This document shows, in pieces, positions 1-10,564 of a stretch of DNA of 64,000 bases. The notes under the pieces were generated by a model, which had not been told where the DNA came from, made no database searches, and saw nothing but the letters and a program-made list of their open reading frames with translations. A program made the position numbers and the translations under genes. The DNA comes from Epiperipatus broadwayi (lineage: Eukaryota; Onychophora; Udeonychophora; Euonychophora; Peripatidae), in contig JAQFVV010012511.1 in assembly GCA_028023455.1 (NCBI GenBank), forward strand, positions 2,604,165 through 2,668,164, read 5' to 3'. Positions within the stretch are counted from its first letter, which is position 1. Each line of letters begins with the position of its first letter.

Positions 1-180
1 TTATTTTATAGTGTATTTTTATAAAGCATTGAAAGAAAACTACATTTATTTTTATCATAAATTGAAAGTAAATAAAAAGAGTATTTACATTGCTTGTGTG
101 TGTGGGTATATACATGTACTGACTTTGTCTCGGTACAATATATATAATAATTATGAACAATACATATTCCATAACATGAA
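1..180. other. A+T-rich flank, nothing assigned
   Basis: Low-complexity A+T-rich DNA. The open frames on both strands here are short and compositionally unremarkable, and I see no domain or splice evidence. Confidence 0.5.
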
Positions 181-470
181 TCCAGCTTACACAAACCGAG
201 AAGTAAAAAGTGGCTGCTAGAAGTAATGTGCATTAGATCTTAACTTCCAGATATACTGTTCCAAGATCCAAAACTACTCACTGATGAAATCCATAAGCTA
301 GCAACTAATCTGGGGATATTGGATAGGACAATTCTCTACAGATATTTATTCAACACAACCACCTAGCATCTATTTGTTATTAAAGCTTACATTAGAGGGC
401 ATAGTTGTGGTGAAAAAAAAGAATGTGCACAGTAATGTGTAAGCTGGAGTCATGTAATAAAATTATGTGA
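181..470 (+). mobile_element. Hammerhead-bearing repeat, copy 1
   Basis: First copy of a dispersed repeat. It starts with a block reading GTGGCTGCTAG, continues through GTGCATTAGATC, and carries a hammerhead-like core at 266-324. It ends with a block containing TATTAAAGCTTACATTA and GGCATAGTTGTGG. The same order of blocks recurs 457 bp downstream and again at 2.2-2.6 kb. No protein is encoded. I interpret it as a non-autonomous element related to Penelope-like elements or retrozymes, from the ribozyme motif and tandem layout only. Confidence 0.6.
266..324 (+). ncRNA. Hammerhead ribozyme-like motif, copy 1 (type I, degenerate)
   Basis: Outer stem I is ATCCAA (266-271) against TTGGAT (319-324), a perfect 6-bp pairing. 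Inner stem I is CTCA (277-280) against TGGG (311-314). The catalytic box CTGATGA is intact at 281-287. A short stem II with CATAA in its loop follows. Box 2 is GCAAC instead of GAAAC (301-305), and the cleavage triplet is ATC instead of GTC (308-310). The G12-A13-A14 box is damaged, so self-cleavage is doubtful, but the architecture is clear. Confidence 0.65.
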
Positions 471-905
471 TATTTTACTTCAAACCTGGTTATAAGATAA
501 AGGTGCTTATAATTGTTAAAAAAACTAAGTATATTTAAAGTACTATATAATGCATGAACTGTTTCAGATCTATTTGACTATACAGACAAGTTGATTTAAT
601 TTGAAAAACATTTATAAGTTTTCAATTTAGATTAACAGCTTCATAATAAAATAGAAAAGTGAATGATGGATGCTAGAATGAATGTACGATAGATCTTAAA
701 GTTGCAAGTGCATAGTTCCAAGAACCAAAACTCTTCACCAATGAAATCCATAAGTTAGAAAATAAGTCTGGGAATATATAGCACAGCACCAGTTAGAGAT
801 TTATGAAACACTATCATCTGACATTTATTAGTTTCTAAAACTTACATTAAGTGTTTTAGTTGTGCTTAAGTACACATTTTGTAATTTATGTTTACAAACT
901 TTAAC
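471..905 (+). mobile_element. Hammerhead-bearing repeat, copy 2 (tandem with copy 1)
   Basis: Head-to-tail with copy 1. The box-1 positions are 281 and 738, a 457-bp spacing. The shared blocks include CTGGTTATAAGATAAAGG, GACTATACAGACAAG and the tail TTACATTAAGTG. The hammerhead region (about 724-775) reads CCAATGA for box 1, CATAAG in loop II, GAAAA for box 2 and GTC at the cleavage position, so only the second half is well kept. The tandem arrangement is what known hammerhead satellites and retrozymes show. Confidence 0.55.
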
Positions 906-2004
906 AAGTTTTTGGACTTTTTATAATTTTAATGTTTGTGTGGGAAAATAATGGAATAAACCCCTCTCATCTCAAGCTATGAATAACTAACACTGTGTTG
1001 ATAAGGTACCACAAATAGAATGGATCCAATTTATTCATGCTGATATTAATAAAAATACAAAGTCAATTCAGTATATGAGCCAGATGAAATGCAACATTAA
1101 TGATTGTATAAGAATGGAGACTGAATATCACTTTTAATGAGTTCATTTTAATAATTGAATAGAAGTTAACTCTTCAACTGGTGAAAATATTTTTATTGTT
1201 CCCTTGATGGTAATATTTATAATCATTTAATATATGATTTATTATTAAATCTTTTTTTTTTTTGTATTAGAATTTAACCTTTCTTTATTGTAAGGTTTTT
1301 CCACTTTAAACTTAGTGGCAATTTGAATTAATAGTTCATTATTAAAACATTTATTCATTATTATGAAAATGATCTTGATTTGTGAGAAATATAAATTTCC
1401 AACCAAAAATCATGCTAAAAAATTATATCTAAACTTTCCAAATATAAAAAATAATAATGTGGAATATATAATGAGAATTTATTACTATTATTATTATTGA
1501 ATAGCTGTCATAACACTATTGAAAAAGTAAATTAACAAAATCTTTTGAATGAATTCCATTTATTAAACACAAATAAATAATTATAATTGCATCATAAAGC
1601 TATAAAATTTTGTTTTAAAATTTAAAGTTCTATTTATATTACCACAAAAATTCAATATCACAGTATTTGACAGAGTGTAACAATTACAATTTTCCTATAT
1701 TTTTAAAAATGAAACCTATTTCAAAAAAATTTAAGTGTAAACATGAATATATTTCTTTTTAATCATTATAATATAAATATTATGTAAAAATAATCATAAA
1801 TATTTTTAAAAAACTATGAAATAATGAAATGTTATTCTTCATTGTTAAAAACAATGAAAAGCAATTTTTAAGTTTTTTTTCATGCCTAAGTTCAAAGAAT
1901 CTATCAATCAGAGACCATTCAAATTTTTATTTGCTTATCTCTAGCTTTTCTCTATACACTACTCTGTTAAACTACTAATTTTTTCAGATTTTTTTCAATA
2001 TTTA
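906..2004. other. A+T-rich stretch; block 1405-1700 is repeated at 2915-3130
   Basis: No gene is seen. The block from about 1405 (AATAATAATGTGGAATATAT) to about 1700 is a diverged direct repeat of 2915-3130. Both lie downstream of a plus-strand hammerhead repeat copy, so this block may be part of a longer repeat unit. The remainder is A+T-rich with T runs near 1250. Confidence 0.4.
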
Positions 2005-2205
2005 GCAACATCATTTTTTCTTCACCACATCCACGACACTTACTGTAAGCTTTAGTAAATAATAGATACAGATAATAGTGCTTAATAATCCTTATCTAAT
2101 GCTGTCTCATCCAATATCTCCAGAATAGTTTCAAGTTTATGGCTTTTATCAGTGAGTTTTGGAATTTGGATTAAAGTTGTGATAGAATCATGGGATAATT
2201 TATTG
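2005..2205 (-). mobile_element. Hammerhead-bearing repeat, copy 3
   Basis: Minus-strand copy. Read on the minus strand, the ribozyme-like core is followed by GGATGAGACAGCATTAG and ACTAAAGCTTACAGTAAGT, matching the tails of copies 1 and 4. It is divergent (head to head) with copy 4, which starts at about 2210 on the plus strand. Confidence 0.55.
2109..2171 (-). ncRNA. Hammerhead ribozyme-like motif, copy 3 (degenerate)
   Basis: On the minus strand, outer stem I is ATCCAA (2166-2171) with TTGGAT (2109-2114). Box 1 is CTGATAA (2146-2152), with the conserved G8 changed to A. Box 2 GAAAC is intact (2128-2132). The two-base loop TA is followed by TTC as the cleavage triplet. The G8 change should greatly reduce activity. 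Confidence 0.5.
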
Positions 2206-2209
2206 ATTT

Positions 2210-2640
2210 TATATTATTCCTGATCATAGGATAGAAGTGCCTATAATTGCTAAAACAAACTAAAGACACTATAATATATGAAAACTGAACTGTTTTTAAT
2301 TTGATATGACTATACAGGCAAATTGGTTTAAATTGAAAACACTTATGTTTTTCAAATAGTGAAACAGAAAGATAAAATATGGCTGGTAGAGGGAATGTGC
2401 ATTAGATCCTAGAATCCAAACACAGATCCAAAATCCAAAGCAGCTTATTGATGGAATGACTAAGCTTGAAACTAGTCTGGGAATATTTCATAGGATAGCA
2501 CTTGATAAGCACTTATTAAGGATTATCATCTGCATTTATTATTTATTAAAGATTACAGTAAGTGGCATAGATGTCTGGAATAAAAAAGTGTGCTTCTAAA
2601 ATAATATTGAATAAACTGAAGTCATGTGATAGAGTCGTGT
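2210..2640 (+). mobile_element. Hammerhead-bearing repeat, copy 4
   Basis: Plus-strand copy with the full block order: GACTATACAGGCAAATTGG, ATGGCTGGTAGAGGG, GTGCATTAGATCC, the core, then ATTACAGTAAGTGGCATAG. The core at about 2426-2492 has TTGATGG for box 1 (2448-2454), loop II around GACTAAGC, an intact GAAAC (2468-2472), a TA loop and GTC (2475-2477) followed by TGGG. Box 1 carries C3 and A9 changes, so the half-site is decayed. Confidence 0.55.
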
Positions 2641-2684
2641 GATATTTAATGATTAAATCAATATTTACACGTTTTCCCTTTTAT

Positions 2685-2778
2685 ATGTCAAAACATCGGC
2701 TGGGAAGAGAACCCACAAACCAGGGACAACTGCTTGTAAGGCAGTTGTGCTGACCACTTGACCACCAATGCTTGACAT
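2685..2778 (-). mobile_element. tRNA-only SINE, copy S1
   Basis: Read on the minus strand this is a full-length tRNA-like sequence. The acceptor stem is GCATTGG with CCGATGT (7 pairs counting G-T), and the A-box-like stretch is TGGTCAAGTGGTCAGCA. The anticodon arm ACTGC-CTTACAA-GCAGT puts TAC at the anticodon position, followed by a variable region of about 12 nt. A T arm TGGG-TTCTCTT-CCCA follows. The flanks TGTCAA and TTGACA are complementary, extending the acceptor helix. No poly(A) or target duplication is clear for this copy. Copies S2 (32.5 kb) and S3 (59.9 kb) show it is a retroposed family rather than a single tRNA gene. Confidence 0.65.
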
Positions 2779-3559
2779 ATTCAAGTTTTTTTATCAAATG
2801 ATGGAAAATAATACTAAAAAATAGCTGCCTAAGAATGATTTAAAGACAAAATATGGCAACATCATCACAACACTCCATAAAACATTGATTATAAGATTAT
2901 GAACAGAAAATATCCTAAAAAATCATATTTTATCTTTTCAAATGTAGAAAAAATAATAATGTGAAATATATAATGAGAACAATGAAAAGGAAAACCAGCA
3001 TAACTATTAAAAAAAGAAAATTAATGAAATCTTATGTTGATTAAACTTTATTATTAAAATAAGAAGTTTATTATAAATCTATCAAATTCTGTTTCAAAAT
3101 TTAAAGTTACATTTATTATTTTTAAAATATTACAGCATTGTGGATTACCATGTTAAAAAGACAATCACATGGTTAGCTGTTTACATTGATTTTACTTTTC
3201 TACTTTCCTTTTATTATTCTGTAAATTTTTCAAATCTATAGTTAATCTGTGTTAAAAGACACATTTGATTTCATTTTATATAAATAATAGATAGCATAAG
3301 ACATCCAGTGTATGAATCTTTTTTTTAATTACAACATAATTAAGAAAAACCATAAAATATTTTACCTACTATCAACTAATTAGATCTCTTATTCATATTT
3401 TCCCTCTTTAAAATGCTATAATGGATTCTTCAGTGGACTTTCCATAAATATTTAACTTTCTTCATATATAGATATGAAAATTATAATTCCAATTTGTGAT
3501 GTTATAATTGACTATTTATTAGTCTGCATTCAGAACAGATTATATTTGTCTGTTTAAGG
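2779..3559. other. A+T-rich stretch with repeat block 2915-3130
   Basis: Contains the second copy of the block described at 1405-1700 (shared core AATAATAATGTG.AATATATAATGAGAA). I see nothing else beyond low-complexity sequence. Confidence 0.4.
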
Positions 3560-4165
3560 AGGTTTATTTAAACTTTTCTTTCAATAATTTCAATCTCTGC
3601 AGTCAAGTTGTAATCTTTAGTGTTCATATAAATATATAGGCCATTAATAGAGATGAGATTTCATCTCTATTGCTAAAAGGAAGTTGCCTTGACAACAGTT
3701 TGAAGTTCTTGATTGTTATCTATATTAGAATTGTCTATGTGTTGACTGATTTCTAATGGTCATATATATAAATTATTATTTTTGGAACTAAACCATGTGT
3801 TATTTTGCATTACAAACCAATATTTCAATGAACGAGCATCCGCCATTGTCAAGGTTAACTTTTGAAAGAAAAATTGTTATATCTCAAACAGTAACGTGAC
3901 TGTGTGCGAGATGAGAATTGAGATTCAACTTGAAGTAGTTCAGCATTCACAATATGAGGCTTATCAAAATATTTATTTCCCTCAGTTTGTTCACCTATTA
4001 ACTTTAAGTTAATATTAGAAGACAGAGATAAAATGAGAGGTTTCCACTTAGCTGGAATACGTTGTGCTTCATCAGCCCTATTTAAACCAGTAGGTTTCTT
4101 TAATATTTCAATTGACTCTCTCATGGTTCTTAAATCATACCTTTCCAAATTAGCAAAAATAATAA
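3560..4165 (-). mobile_element. Penelope-like element fragment, 3' end
   Basis: Minus-strand fragment holding the C-terminal coding end of a PLE (3855-4148) and a non-coding tail below it. The tail contains a decayed segment CTTGACTGCAGAGATTGAAA that resembles the hammerhead-bearing end seen at 18.7 and 45.5 kb. The 5' part of the element (reverse transcriptase) is missing, so it is a truncated insertion. Confidence 0.5.
3855..4148 (-). pseudogene. PLE GIY-YIG endonuclease C-terminal fragment
   Basis: A 97-codon frame. Residues 6-45 read RTMRESIEILKKP, then NRADEAQRIPAKWKPLI. This matches the pattern that closes PLE GIY-YIG endonuclease proteins: R-x2-R-E-[SA]-I-x-I, then N-R, then a W-x-P-[LI] stretch. 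The GIY-YIG core and the RT domain are absent, so the piece is non-functional. The rest of the frame (after about residue 45) runs into non-conserved sequence. Assignment rests on motif recall; a profile search for the PLE GIY-YIG C-terminus would settle it. Confidence 0.55.
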
Positions 4166-4718
4166 TTTATGTATATCATACAACCGTGAAAACATTAAAT
4201 ATAATATTATATATATATTGAATAAGCAGAGTACTGTAAATAAGCAGTCGCTGACAATGGGACAACATTCACTATCAGGAAGTGATGAAGGAGACAGTGG
4301 CGTGTTTACTTCTATAAAATGCCACAATTCCTATGATGGTGGATGTATAATGGCGAGTGATGACCGCCATTAAATAAGTCAACACCCCACTGGGTGCTGG
4401 GTCAGCAACGGCATTCTTCCAAATCAGTGGAAGATCACTACAGGTGACAACGATGAGGAGGAAACGGTAGTTGGATTTTCATTTTATGGGATTTGGCTAG
4501 TGCACTAAGCCTATTATAGAGGTTATTGCTGGGCAAAGAAGGCAATGGGAAACCACTTTGTCTTATAATTCCCTTGTTTTATTATGAGTATGTCTATAGG
4601 AATCATTACGTTTGGTGTTGAGACCTTAGTTAAGAATAACTTTCGTGTCTTGCCCGGCAGGAGTGGGTATGAGGCTACTCAGGTCATCAACCTGTGAAAT
4701 CCTCATAAATATAATTTA

Positions 4719-7566
4719 TTGAGAGGGGATACATTGAGAATTGGAATGTGGAATGTTAGATCTTTGAGGAGAGGTGGGAAATTGGAGAATTTGAAAAGAG
4801 AGTTGCATTTGAATAATATTGATGTTATGGGATTAAGTGAAGTGAGATGCGAGGGATGTGGAGAAGTAAGTAGTGGAGATGTAAAGTTGTTTTATTCAGG
4901 TGGTGATAGGTCAATTAATGGAGTTGGCATTGCTGTGAGGAAGAAAATATGGAATAGTGTGGCAAAGGTTGATGGTATTAACAATAGGTTGATGGTGATG
5001 AGAATAAATGCAAGTCCTAGAGATTTGGTAATTGTACAAGTTTATATGCCAACTAGTAGTCATGATGATATTGAAATTGATGAAATGTATGAGAAGATAG
5101 AAGAAAGTATTCAATGTGAAGGAAAAAATTCATGTATATTGCTATTGGGGGATTGGAATGCTGTTGTGGAGAAAGGTAGGTAAGGAAAAATTGTTGGAAA
5201 TTATGGTATTGGAAAAAGAAATGAAAGGGGTAGTCGACTTGTACAATTTTGTAAAGAGAATGGGTTTGTCATTGCAAACACTTGTTTTAAAAATCATATT
5301 AGAAGATTGTATACATGGAAAGCTCCAGGTAACAAAGAACGTTATCAAATTGATTATATATTGATTCAGGGTAGATATAAGAATTCTATTAAAGGTTCAC
5401 ATGCTTTGCCTGGTGCTGATATAGATTCAGATCATAATTTGGTGATGTCTAAATTAAAGCTGAGTTTAAAAAAAATTAAAAGAGGGAAAAGATACACAAG
5501 ATGGGACTTGGATAAATTGAGACAAATAGAAAAAGGAAAATTTGGTTTAGTATGTGAAAATGAATTAAAAAGAATTGTTCAGGATGGAAAATATATTAAT
5601 GGCTCTGATGAGTGTTGGAATAGAATTAAAAAAGGATTCTTGAAAATAGAAAAAGATGAAATAGGTATTATTCATGCGAGAAAAGTGAAACGACCTTGGA
5701 TAACTGAAGGTATGTTGGAAAAGATGGAAGTGCGGAGATGATGGAAGAATGTAAATACTGAGGAAGGGCAAAAGGCATATAGGAAATTTAATAATGAATT
5801 GAGAAGAGAAACAGATTTAGCAAAAGAAAAGTGGTTGGAGCAAGAATGTAAAGAGATAGAAAGGCTTCAACAGATGAAAAGATATGATCTGGAATTTGAT
5901 AGAATACAAAGTATCACTTGGGAGAAAAAGACATGGGTAGTAAGGGAGATTGCAGATAAGAATGAAAGGAAGTTAACTGATAGTAATGATATATTAAAAA
6001 GATGGGAAGAATATATTCAGTATCTGTTTAGTAGAGGAAATAATTCAATTGGTTATGAACTTGAAAATGAAGATGTTGCAATAGATGATAGAGGTATGGA
6101 CATATTGCTGGATGAAGTAAGAAAGGCAATCACACAAATGAAGAATGGTAAGGCTGTTGGATTTGATGCAGTACCTATAGAATTTTTGAGAGAAATGGGA
6201 GAATTTACTATGAAGGAAATAGTTGGACTTTGCAATTTGATATATAATAGTGGAGTATGGCCTGAAGATTTTTTAAGAACTATAGTGATTCCAATTGCTA
6301 AAAAGAAGAATGCTGTTAAATGTGAAGTGTATAGGACAATAAGTTTGTTGTCTCATGTTTCTAAAGTGTTATTGAGGATTTTAACTCAAAGGATTTATGG
6401 GAAGGTTGATTATTATATTGGTGAAGAACAGTTTGGTTTTTGGAAAGGGAAAAGCACAAGAGATGCTATTGGTATTGTTAGGGTAATTGCAGAAAGATAT
6501 ATTGAAAGAGATAAAGGAATTGCTATATGTTTTATGGATTTAGAAAAGGCATTTGATAGAGTAAGCTGGAATAAACTGATGTCTATCTTAAGAGATAAAG
6601 GAGTATTTTGGAAAGAAAGACGATTGATATGGACTATGTATAATGGTCAAAGGATAAGAGTTAGATTTGGGTGTAATGAGACTGATGAAGTGAATATAGA
6701 AAGTAGAGTTAGGCAAGGGTGTAGTATGTCACCTGTTTTGTTTAATATTTATTTAGAAGATATGCTAAATAATTATTTGGACTGTGGAGGAGCAAATGCT
6801 GGAGGGAGAGTAATAAAGTGTATAAGATTTGCAGATGATATGGCTCTTATTGCTGAGGAGGAAAAGGATCTTCAGAATATATTGAATAAATTGGAAGAAG
6901 GGTGTATTGCATATGGAATGAAGATTAATATTGAAAAGACTAAGTGTTTATGGATAGGGAGAGATGCAAAAAGACTGCAAATTGGAATCCATGATGATAT
7001 GGTTCAACAGGTGAAGGGATTTAGATATTTGGGTTTGGAATCCATGATGATATGGTTCAACAGGTGAAGGGATTTAGATATTTGGGTAGTTGGTTGAGAG
7101 AAGATGGAAGAAGTGAAGATGAAGTTAAAAGAAGAATAGCATTGGCAAAGGTGACATTTGTAAAGAGAAAGAAGATATTTTGTGGACCTATGGAAAGAGA
7201 ATTAAGGAAGAGATTAATTAAATGTTATGTGTGGAGTGTATTACTGTATGGTTGTGAGACATGTAGACATGGAGAAAAATGGAAAACATCAGTTGGATGA
7301 GTAGGGTAACAAATGAAGAAGTTTTGAAAAGAGTTAATGAGGAAAGAAGATTGATTGAAAATATCAGAGAGAGAAAGAGAAACTGGATTGGACATATATT
7401 AAGAAGAGATTATAGTTTAGTGAAAGATGTTTTGGAGGGAATGGTGAGTGGAATTAAAAAGAGGGGACGGAAGAGATTGACATTATTGGATGATATAAGA
7501 GATGGAAAGGCTTATGTGGAATTGAGGAGATGGGCAAGGAAGAGAATGGAATGGAAGAATAGATGA
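4719..7566 (+). pseudogene. LINE endonuclease-reverse transcriptase (broken ORF)
   Basis: Apurinic-like endonuclease at the N-terminus: WNVRSLR, then LSEVRCEG, a GDWNAV motif near residue 150 and SDHNLV near residue 245. The RT follows with FMDLEKAFDRV (motif A), RQGCSMSPVLFNIYLED (motif B) and IRFADDMALI (catalytic FADD intact). The C-terminus has FRYLGSWLRED and WIGHILRRD. Frames at 4719, 5307 and 5799 are the same, so the breaks at 5181-5183 (TAA) and 5739-5741 (TGA) are point nonsense changes in one frame. A 53-bp tandem duplication (6982-7034, 7035-7087) then shifts the frame, and a small deletion near 7265-7285 shifts it again. The total is about 950 codons. The clade is not certain; the protein resembles the 'craniofacial development protein 2-like' LINEs. 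It is not active. Confidence 0.85.
6982..7087 (+). repeat. 53-bp tandem duplication inside LINE RT
   Basis: Two identical 53-bp units, 6982-7034 and 7035-7087, each running from TTGGAATCCATGATGATAT to GATTTAGATATTTGGGT. Since 53 is not a multiple of 3, the duplication moves the RT C-terminal part out of frame. Identity of the units indicates a recent event. Confidence 0.9.
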
Positions 7567-7715
7567 ACTGATGTAGTGACTACTCTTTGGACCTGTCTAT
7601 TGGACAGACTACTATTGATTGATATTGAAACAGGGCTGAGTTCGATCCCTGTTTTAAAAAGTAAAATTTCCTGTATGCGTCAGTATATAGCCCGATTAAT
7701 TAAATTTTTTTTTTT

Positions 7716-8521
7716 TATATTTATATTTCCTTTGTTGTATATAGATTTATAATTTTAAATAGGGTTTTTAAAAAGGTTAAAATAAACAGAAGAAAAAAAT
7801 AATTTTGAGGTGTTGAAAGTTTTTGTTCAAAGGGAATCCGGATTTTTGAGTGGCAGAACTGGCTAAAAGGATTCATTCTATTGCTGATTTTTGTAGAGAG
7901 TGTTGTGAGTGAGATTTGTGGAGAGAAATGGAGGGGAAAATGGTGGGCAAGCTGGCTTAAGAAAGGGTAAGCATGCCAGGGCTTTTACAATCCTGCCCCC
8001 GAAGACACTGAAGTCGCTGCCATGTACGCAAATATTGTAATTGGAAACCAGTCACTCCGACACCAAAATCAAGCTCCAACAATAGTAGCAGGTCGAAAAC
8101 CAATAAACAGATCGAACCGCCAAAATCACCTACGTCAAATGCAATACACATAGGAAAAAAGTATTTTAACTTTAGTTTTTCCACGAGGAAGAAAAAAAAA
8201 GGTAATGTGCACATTTACCACCTATATTCGTATAATAGTTCAAAAGATAGGGTGTTTTTAACTACACATAATAAACTGTTCCCATGAACATTATTTATTA
8301 ACTCTTCTGAACTTTAAAATTGATTTTTTTATTATTATTGTGGATCTGGATGAATCAGATATTGTTTTCCTGTTTATTTTCATTTTTTATTGCATTTTAT
8401 ACAGTTCTATGCAGTGTATGTGTATGCATGCATTTCTCATCATTTTGAGCACAAAACAAAAGGGTCATATAAATAGTATTGAAATAAAAGTTATAAGATT
8501 AAAGTTAAAAAGGAAACTTAC
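7716..8521. other. G+C- and CpG-richer island, unassigned
   Basis: From about 7840 to 8160 the base composition rises and CpG dinucleotides appear repeatedly (near 7840, 8000, 8010, 8025, 8058 and 8110-8140), against an A+T-rich background. Both strands have open frames of 55-85 codons and neither is recognisable. It could be the 5' region of a gene, a young repeat, or an exon of the gene with an exon at 8522-8714. The rest of the stretch shows nothing. Confidence 0.3.
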
Positions 8522-8714
8522 GTATATTTGTGTTATTTCTTTGATCTTGAGTTAGATTATTAGATTTAAAAATTAATGTAATAGCTTGGATTGAAGAGTG
8601 TCCTGTATAATATAATTCCCCGTATGTTCCCACGATTAAATAATCACCAGCCCTGAGCAGAGCTAGTCCAGGGGCATTTCCATATTGGTATTCCAGTTCT
8701 CTCCCAGCATAATT
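8522..8714 (-). CDS. Internal exon of an unrecognised host gene
   Basis: Minus-strand exon of 193 bp: 64 open codons plus one base. The acceptor is a pyrimidine-rich run ending TTTCTATAAG before base 8714, and the donor is a consensus GTAAGT at 8521-8516. The translation starts NYAGRELEYQYGNAPG and continues with LLRAGDYLIVGTYGELYYTG, then a hydrophobic strand QAITLIF. The pattern of short beta strands with G-T-x-G-x-L-Y-Y looks like a beta-propeller blade, but I do not recognise the family. Base composition is clearly richer in G+C than both flanks, as expected for a constrained exon. No other exon of the gene is secure in this window; the gene would continue on the minus strand in both directions. 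Confidence 0.65.
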
Positions 8715-10030
8715 CTTATAGAAATATAGGATTGGCGCTTAAAGTCATAAATTGATGCTCATAAATATGCTGGGCAATAAAATGGAATTATAAATATTTT
8801 ATTTTAAACATACGCATATACGTATATCATTATATACATACACGCAATCTTACAAATGGTTTTATATACACATAAGGTATATTTATGGAAGACGGCACAT
8901 CACGTTACAATATATATGTTAAATGTATACTGATATAAAAGAAAGCTTTGAATCCACCATACTTTTGATAATTAATTGAATAATTACATTCAGAATGGTT
9001 AAATTATATTTTCTACTAGATGACTGGAAAAAAAAAATTTCATAAGAAATAGTGATGAAAACAAATTGATTTCACTATATTGAATCACTTATTTATTTCA
9101 AATTTATCATGAATAGGAAATTAACATAAAATACATCTTTTTAAATAATAATGTGAATATTAAATGTAAAGGGTCTAAAATATCTCCTTTTTAGAGAATG
9201 CATTTTATAATATTAGATTATCTCACTATTAAACCAATAATTGTATATTCAGTTGTGATAAGTGGAATTTTTTTTTCCTCTGCATTACTTAGTACATAGC
9301 AGAGTAGTGTGCTCTAGAGAGCAAGGTCCATGAATTGTGACTATAGCTATGTTATTTCTGGTGATAGGAACTTGTTACAAATTTTTGAGCTATAAATCAT
9401 TCAATTATTTGTGTCTTGCATACTTTAATACAGATATAGAATGGTATAATCTGAAATTCTAGATCTCTGGAGCATGGCATCAGCCCTTTCAATTCTGTTT
9501 TCAAAGTTTTTATACGCAGTTAACCATTTAATTAATTTTTACTTATTGTAAATTTTACTTTTCTTAGCATTATAATCTTAATCAGAGGATGACAGGTAAT
9601 AGATTAAAATACCATCAAAATTATTTATCTTTTGTTGTAATAACTATCATTAGGAATTGTCAAGTTAGAAAATATATTTAGTAAAAGTGAAATACACTAA
9701 TTAGAAATAAATGCGGTCAATATTAATTTATTATCCATAGGCTATATTTTATTATAGTACGGTTCTTTAATAGTTATTTTTTAATCTCATCCATAAAAAG
9801 GAAAGTTAATCTTTTATGTATATAAGCAACATAATTATATTTTATATTTTTTAACATTAAATAAAAATTATTAACATCAATCACATATTTATTATTTCTC
9901 ATTAATATTAATAAAACTTTATCATAATAAAATATATTAGGAAATCTCTTTAGCTAACTAAAAAGGCAAATATATTTCTTGGAATTATCAATTGTTAAGC
10001 TGATATATTTCCATTCATTATAATAAACAA
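8715..10030. other. A+T-rich, presumably intronic; nothing assigned
   Basis: Short microsatellite-like TATACA blocks at 8810-8900. A G+C-richer patch at 9280-9500 has isolated splice-like sites but no consistent frame. I see no other feature. Confidence 0.4.
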
Positions 10031-10328
10031 AATACAAAAGAATAATTTTACAAAATTAAAAATGTCTATATAAAATTAAAAAATTTCTTTGCTATAGCCA
10101 GCTTATGGCTTCTTTTGCCATCTTGAGTAGCAATACAATGTTAATATTTAAATCTCATGAAATTTACATAACAGTAACATTCCCATGTGAATTTAACAAG
10201 AATTTTAATGAGATTTAAATATTAACATTATATTGCTACTCAAGATGGTGGCCGAAGCCGTAAGCTGGCTATAGCAAAGAAATTTTTTTTTTTAATTTTA
10301 TATAGGCATTTTTAATTTTGTAGATTTA
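10031..10328. repeat. Inverted repeat (foldback/MITE-like)
   Basis: Two arms of about 120 bp are reverse complements. The left arm runs from CAAAATTAAAAATGTCTATA through TTTGCTATAGCCAGCTTATGG. The right arm runs through CCGTAAGCTGGCTATAGCAAAG back to the start motif. The loop is about 50 bp. No coding capacity, and no obvious target duplication. It may be a foldback element or a tail-to-tail pair. Confidence 0.75.
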
Positions 10329-10526
10329 TTCTATTCTAGCACCTCTCTGAGGAGTGCCAGAGCATAAAACCATGGTCAGAGGTTGGGGGGGTCTTGACAG
10401 AGATATTTTAAATGCTTTCTCTAGCTAGGCATTTATCACAAAGCTTGTTGTGGAATTGGCAATCCTCATTGTTTATAACTTACAAGCTTAAGAGAATAGG
10501 ATCATGTGATCTATGACTCTTATTTT

Positions 10527-10564
<38 letters not shown>

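Larger units (their letters stand above)
4235..7715 (+). mobile_element. APE-type LINE, nearly full length, inactivated
   Basis: A non-LTR retrotransposon with a 5' leader (4235-4718), one long endonuclease-reverse transcriptase reading frame (4719-7566) and a 3' UTR ending near the T-rich stretch at 7690-7715. The leader holds GGCAATGGGAAACCACTTTG, a run I recall from the leaders of this type of LINE. No clear target duplication was found. It is the longest coding sequence in the window, and its G-rich sense strand stands out from the surrounding DNA. Confidence 0.8.

Noticed and set aside
7630-7660. B-box-like GAGTTCGATCCC suggesting a tRNA or SINE
   Set aside because: Lies in the LINE 3' UTR with no A box upstream; likely coincidental.
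9281-9520. Acceptor- and donor-like sites in a G+C-richer patch
   Set aside because: The plus frame stops after 12 codons. The minus candidate lacks a polypyrimidine tract.
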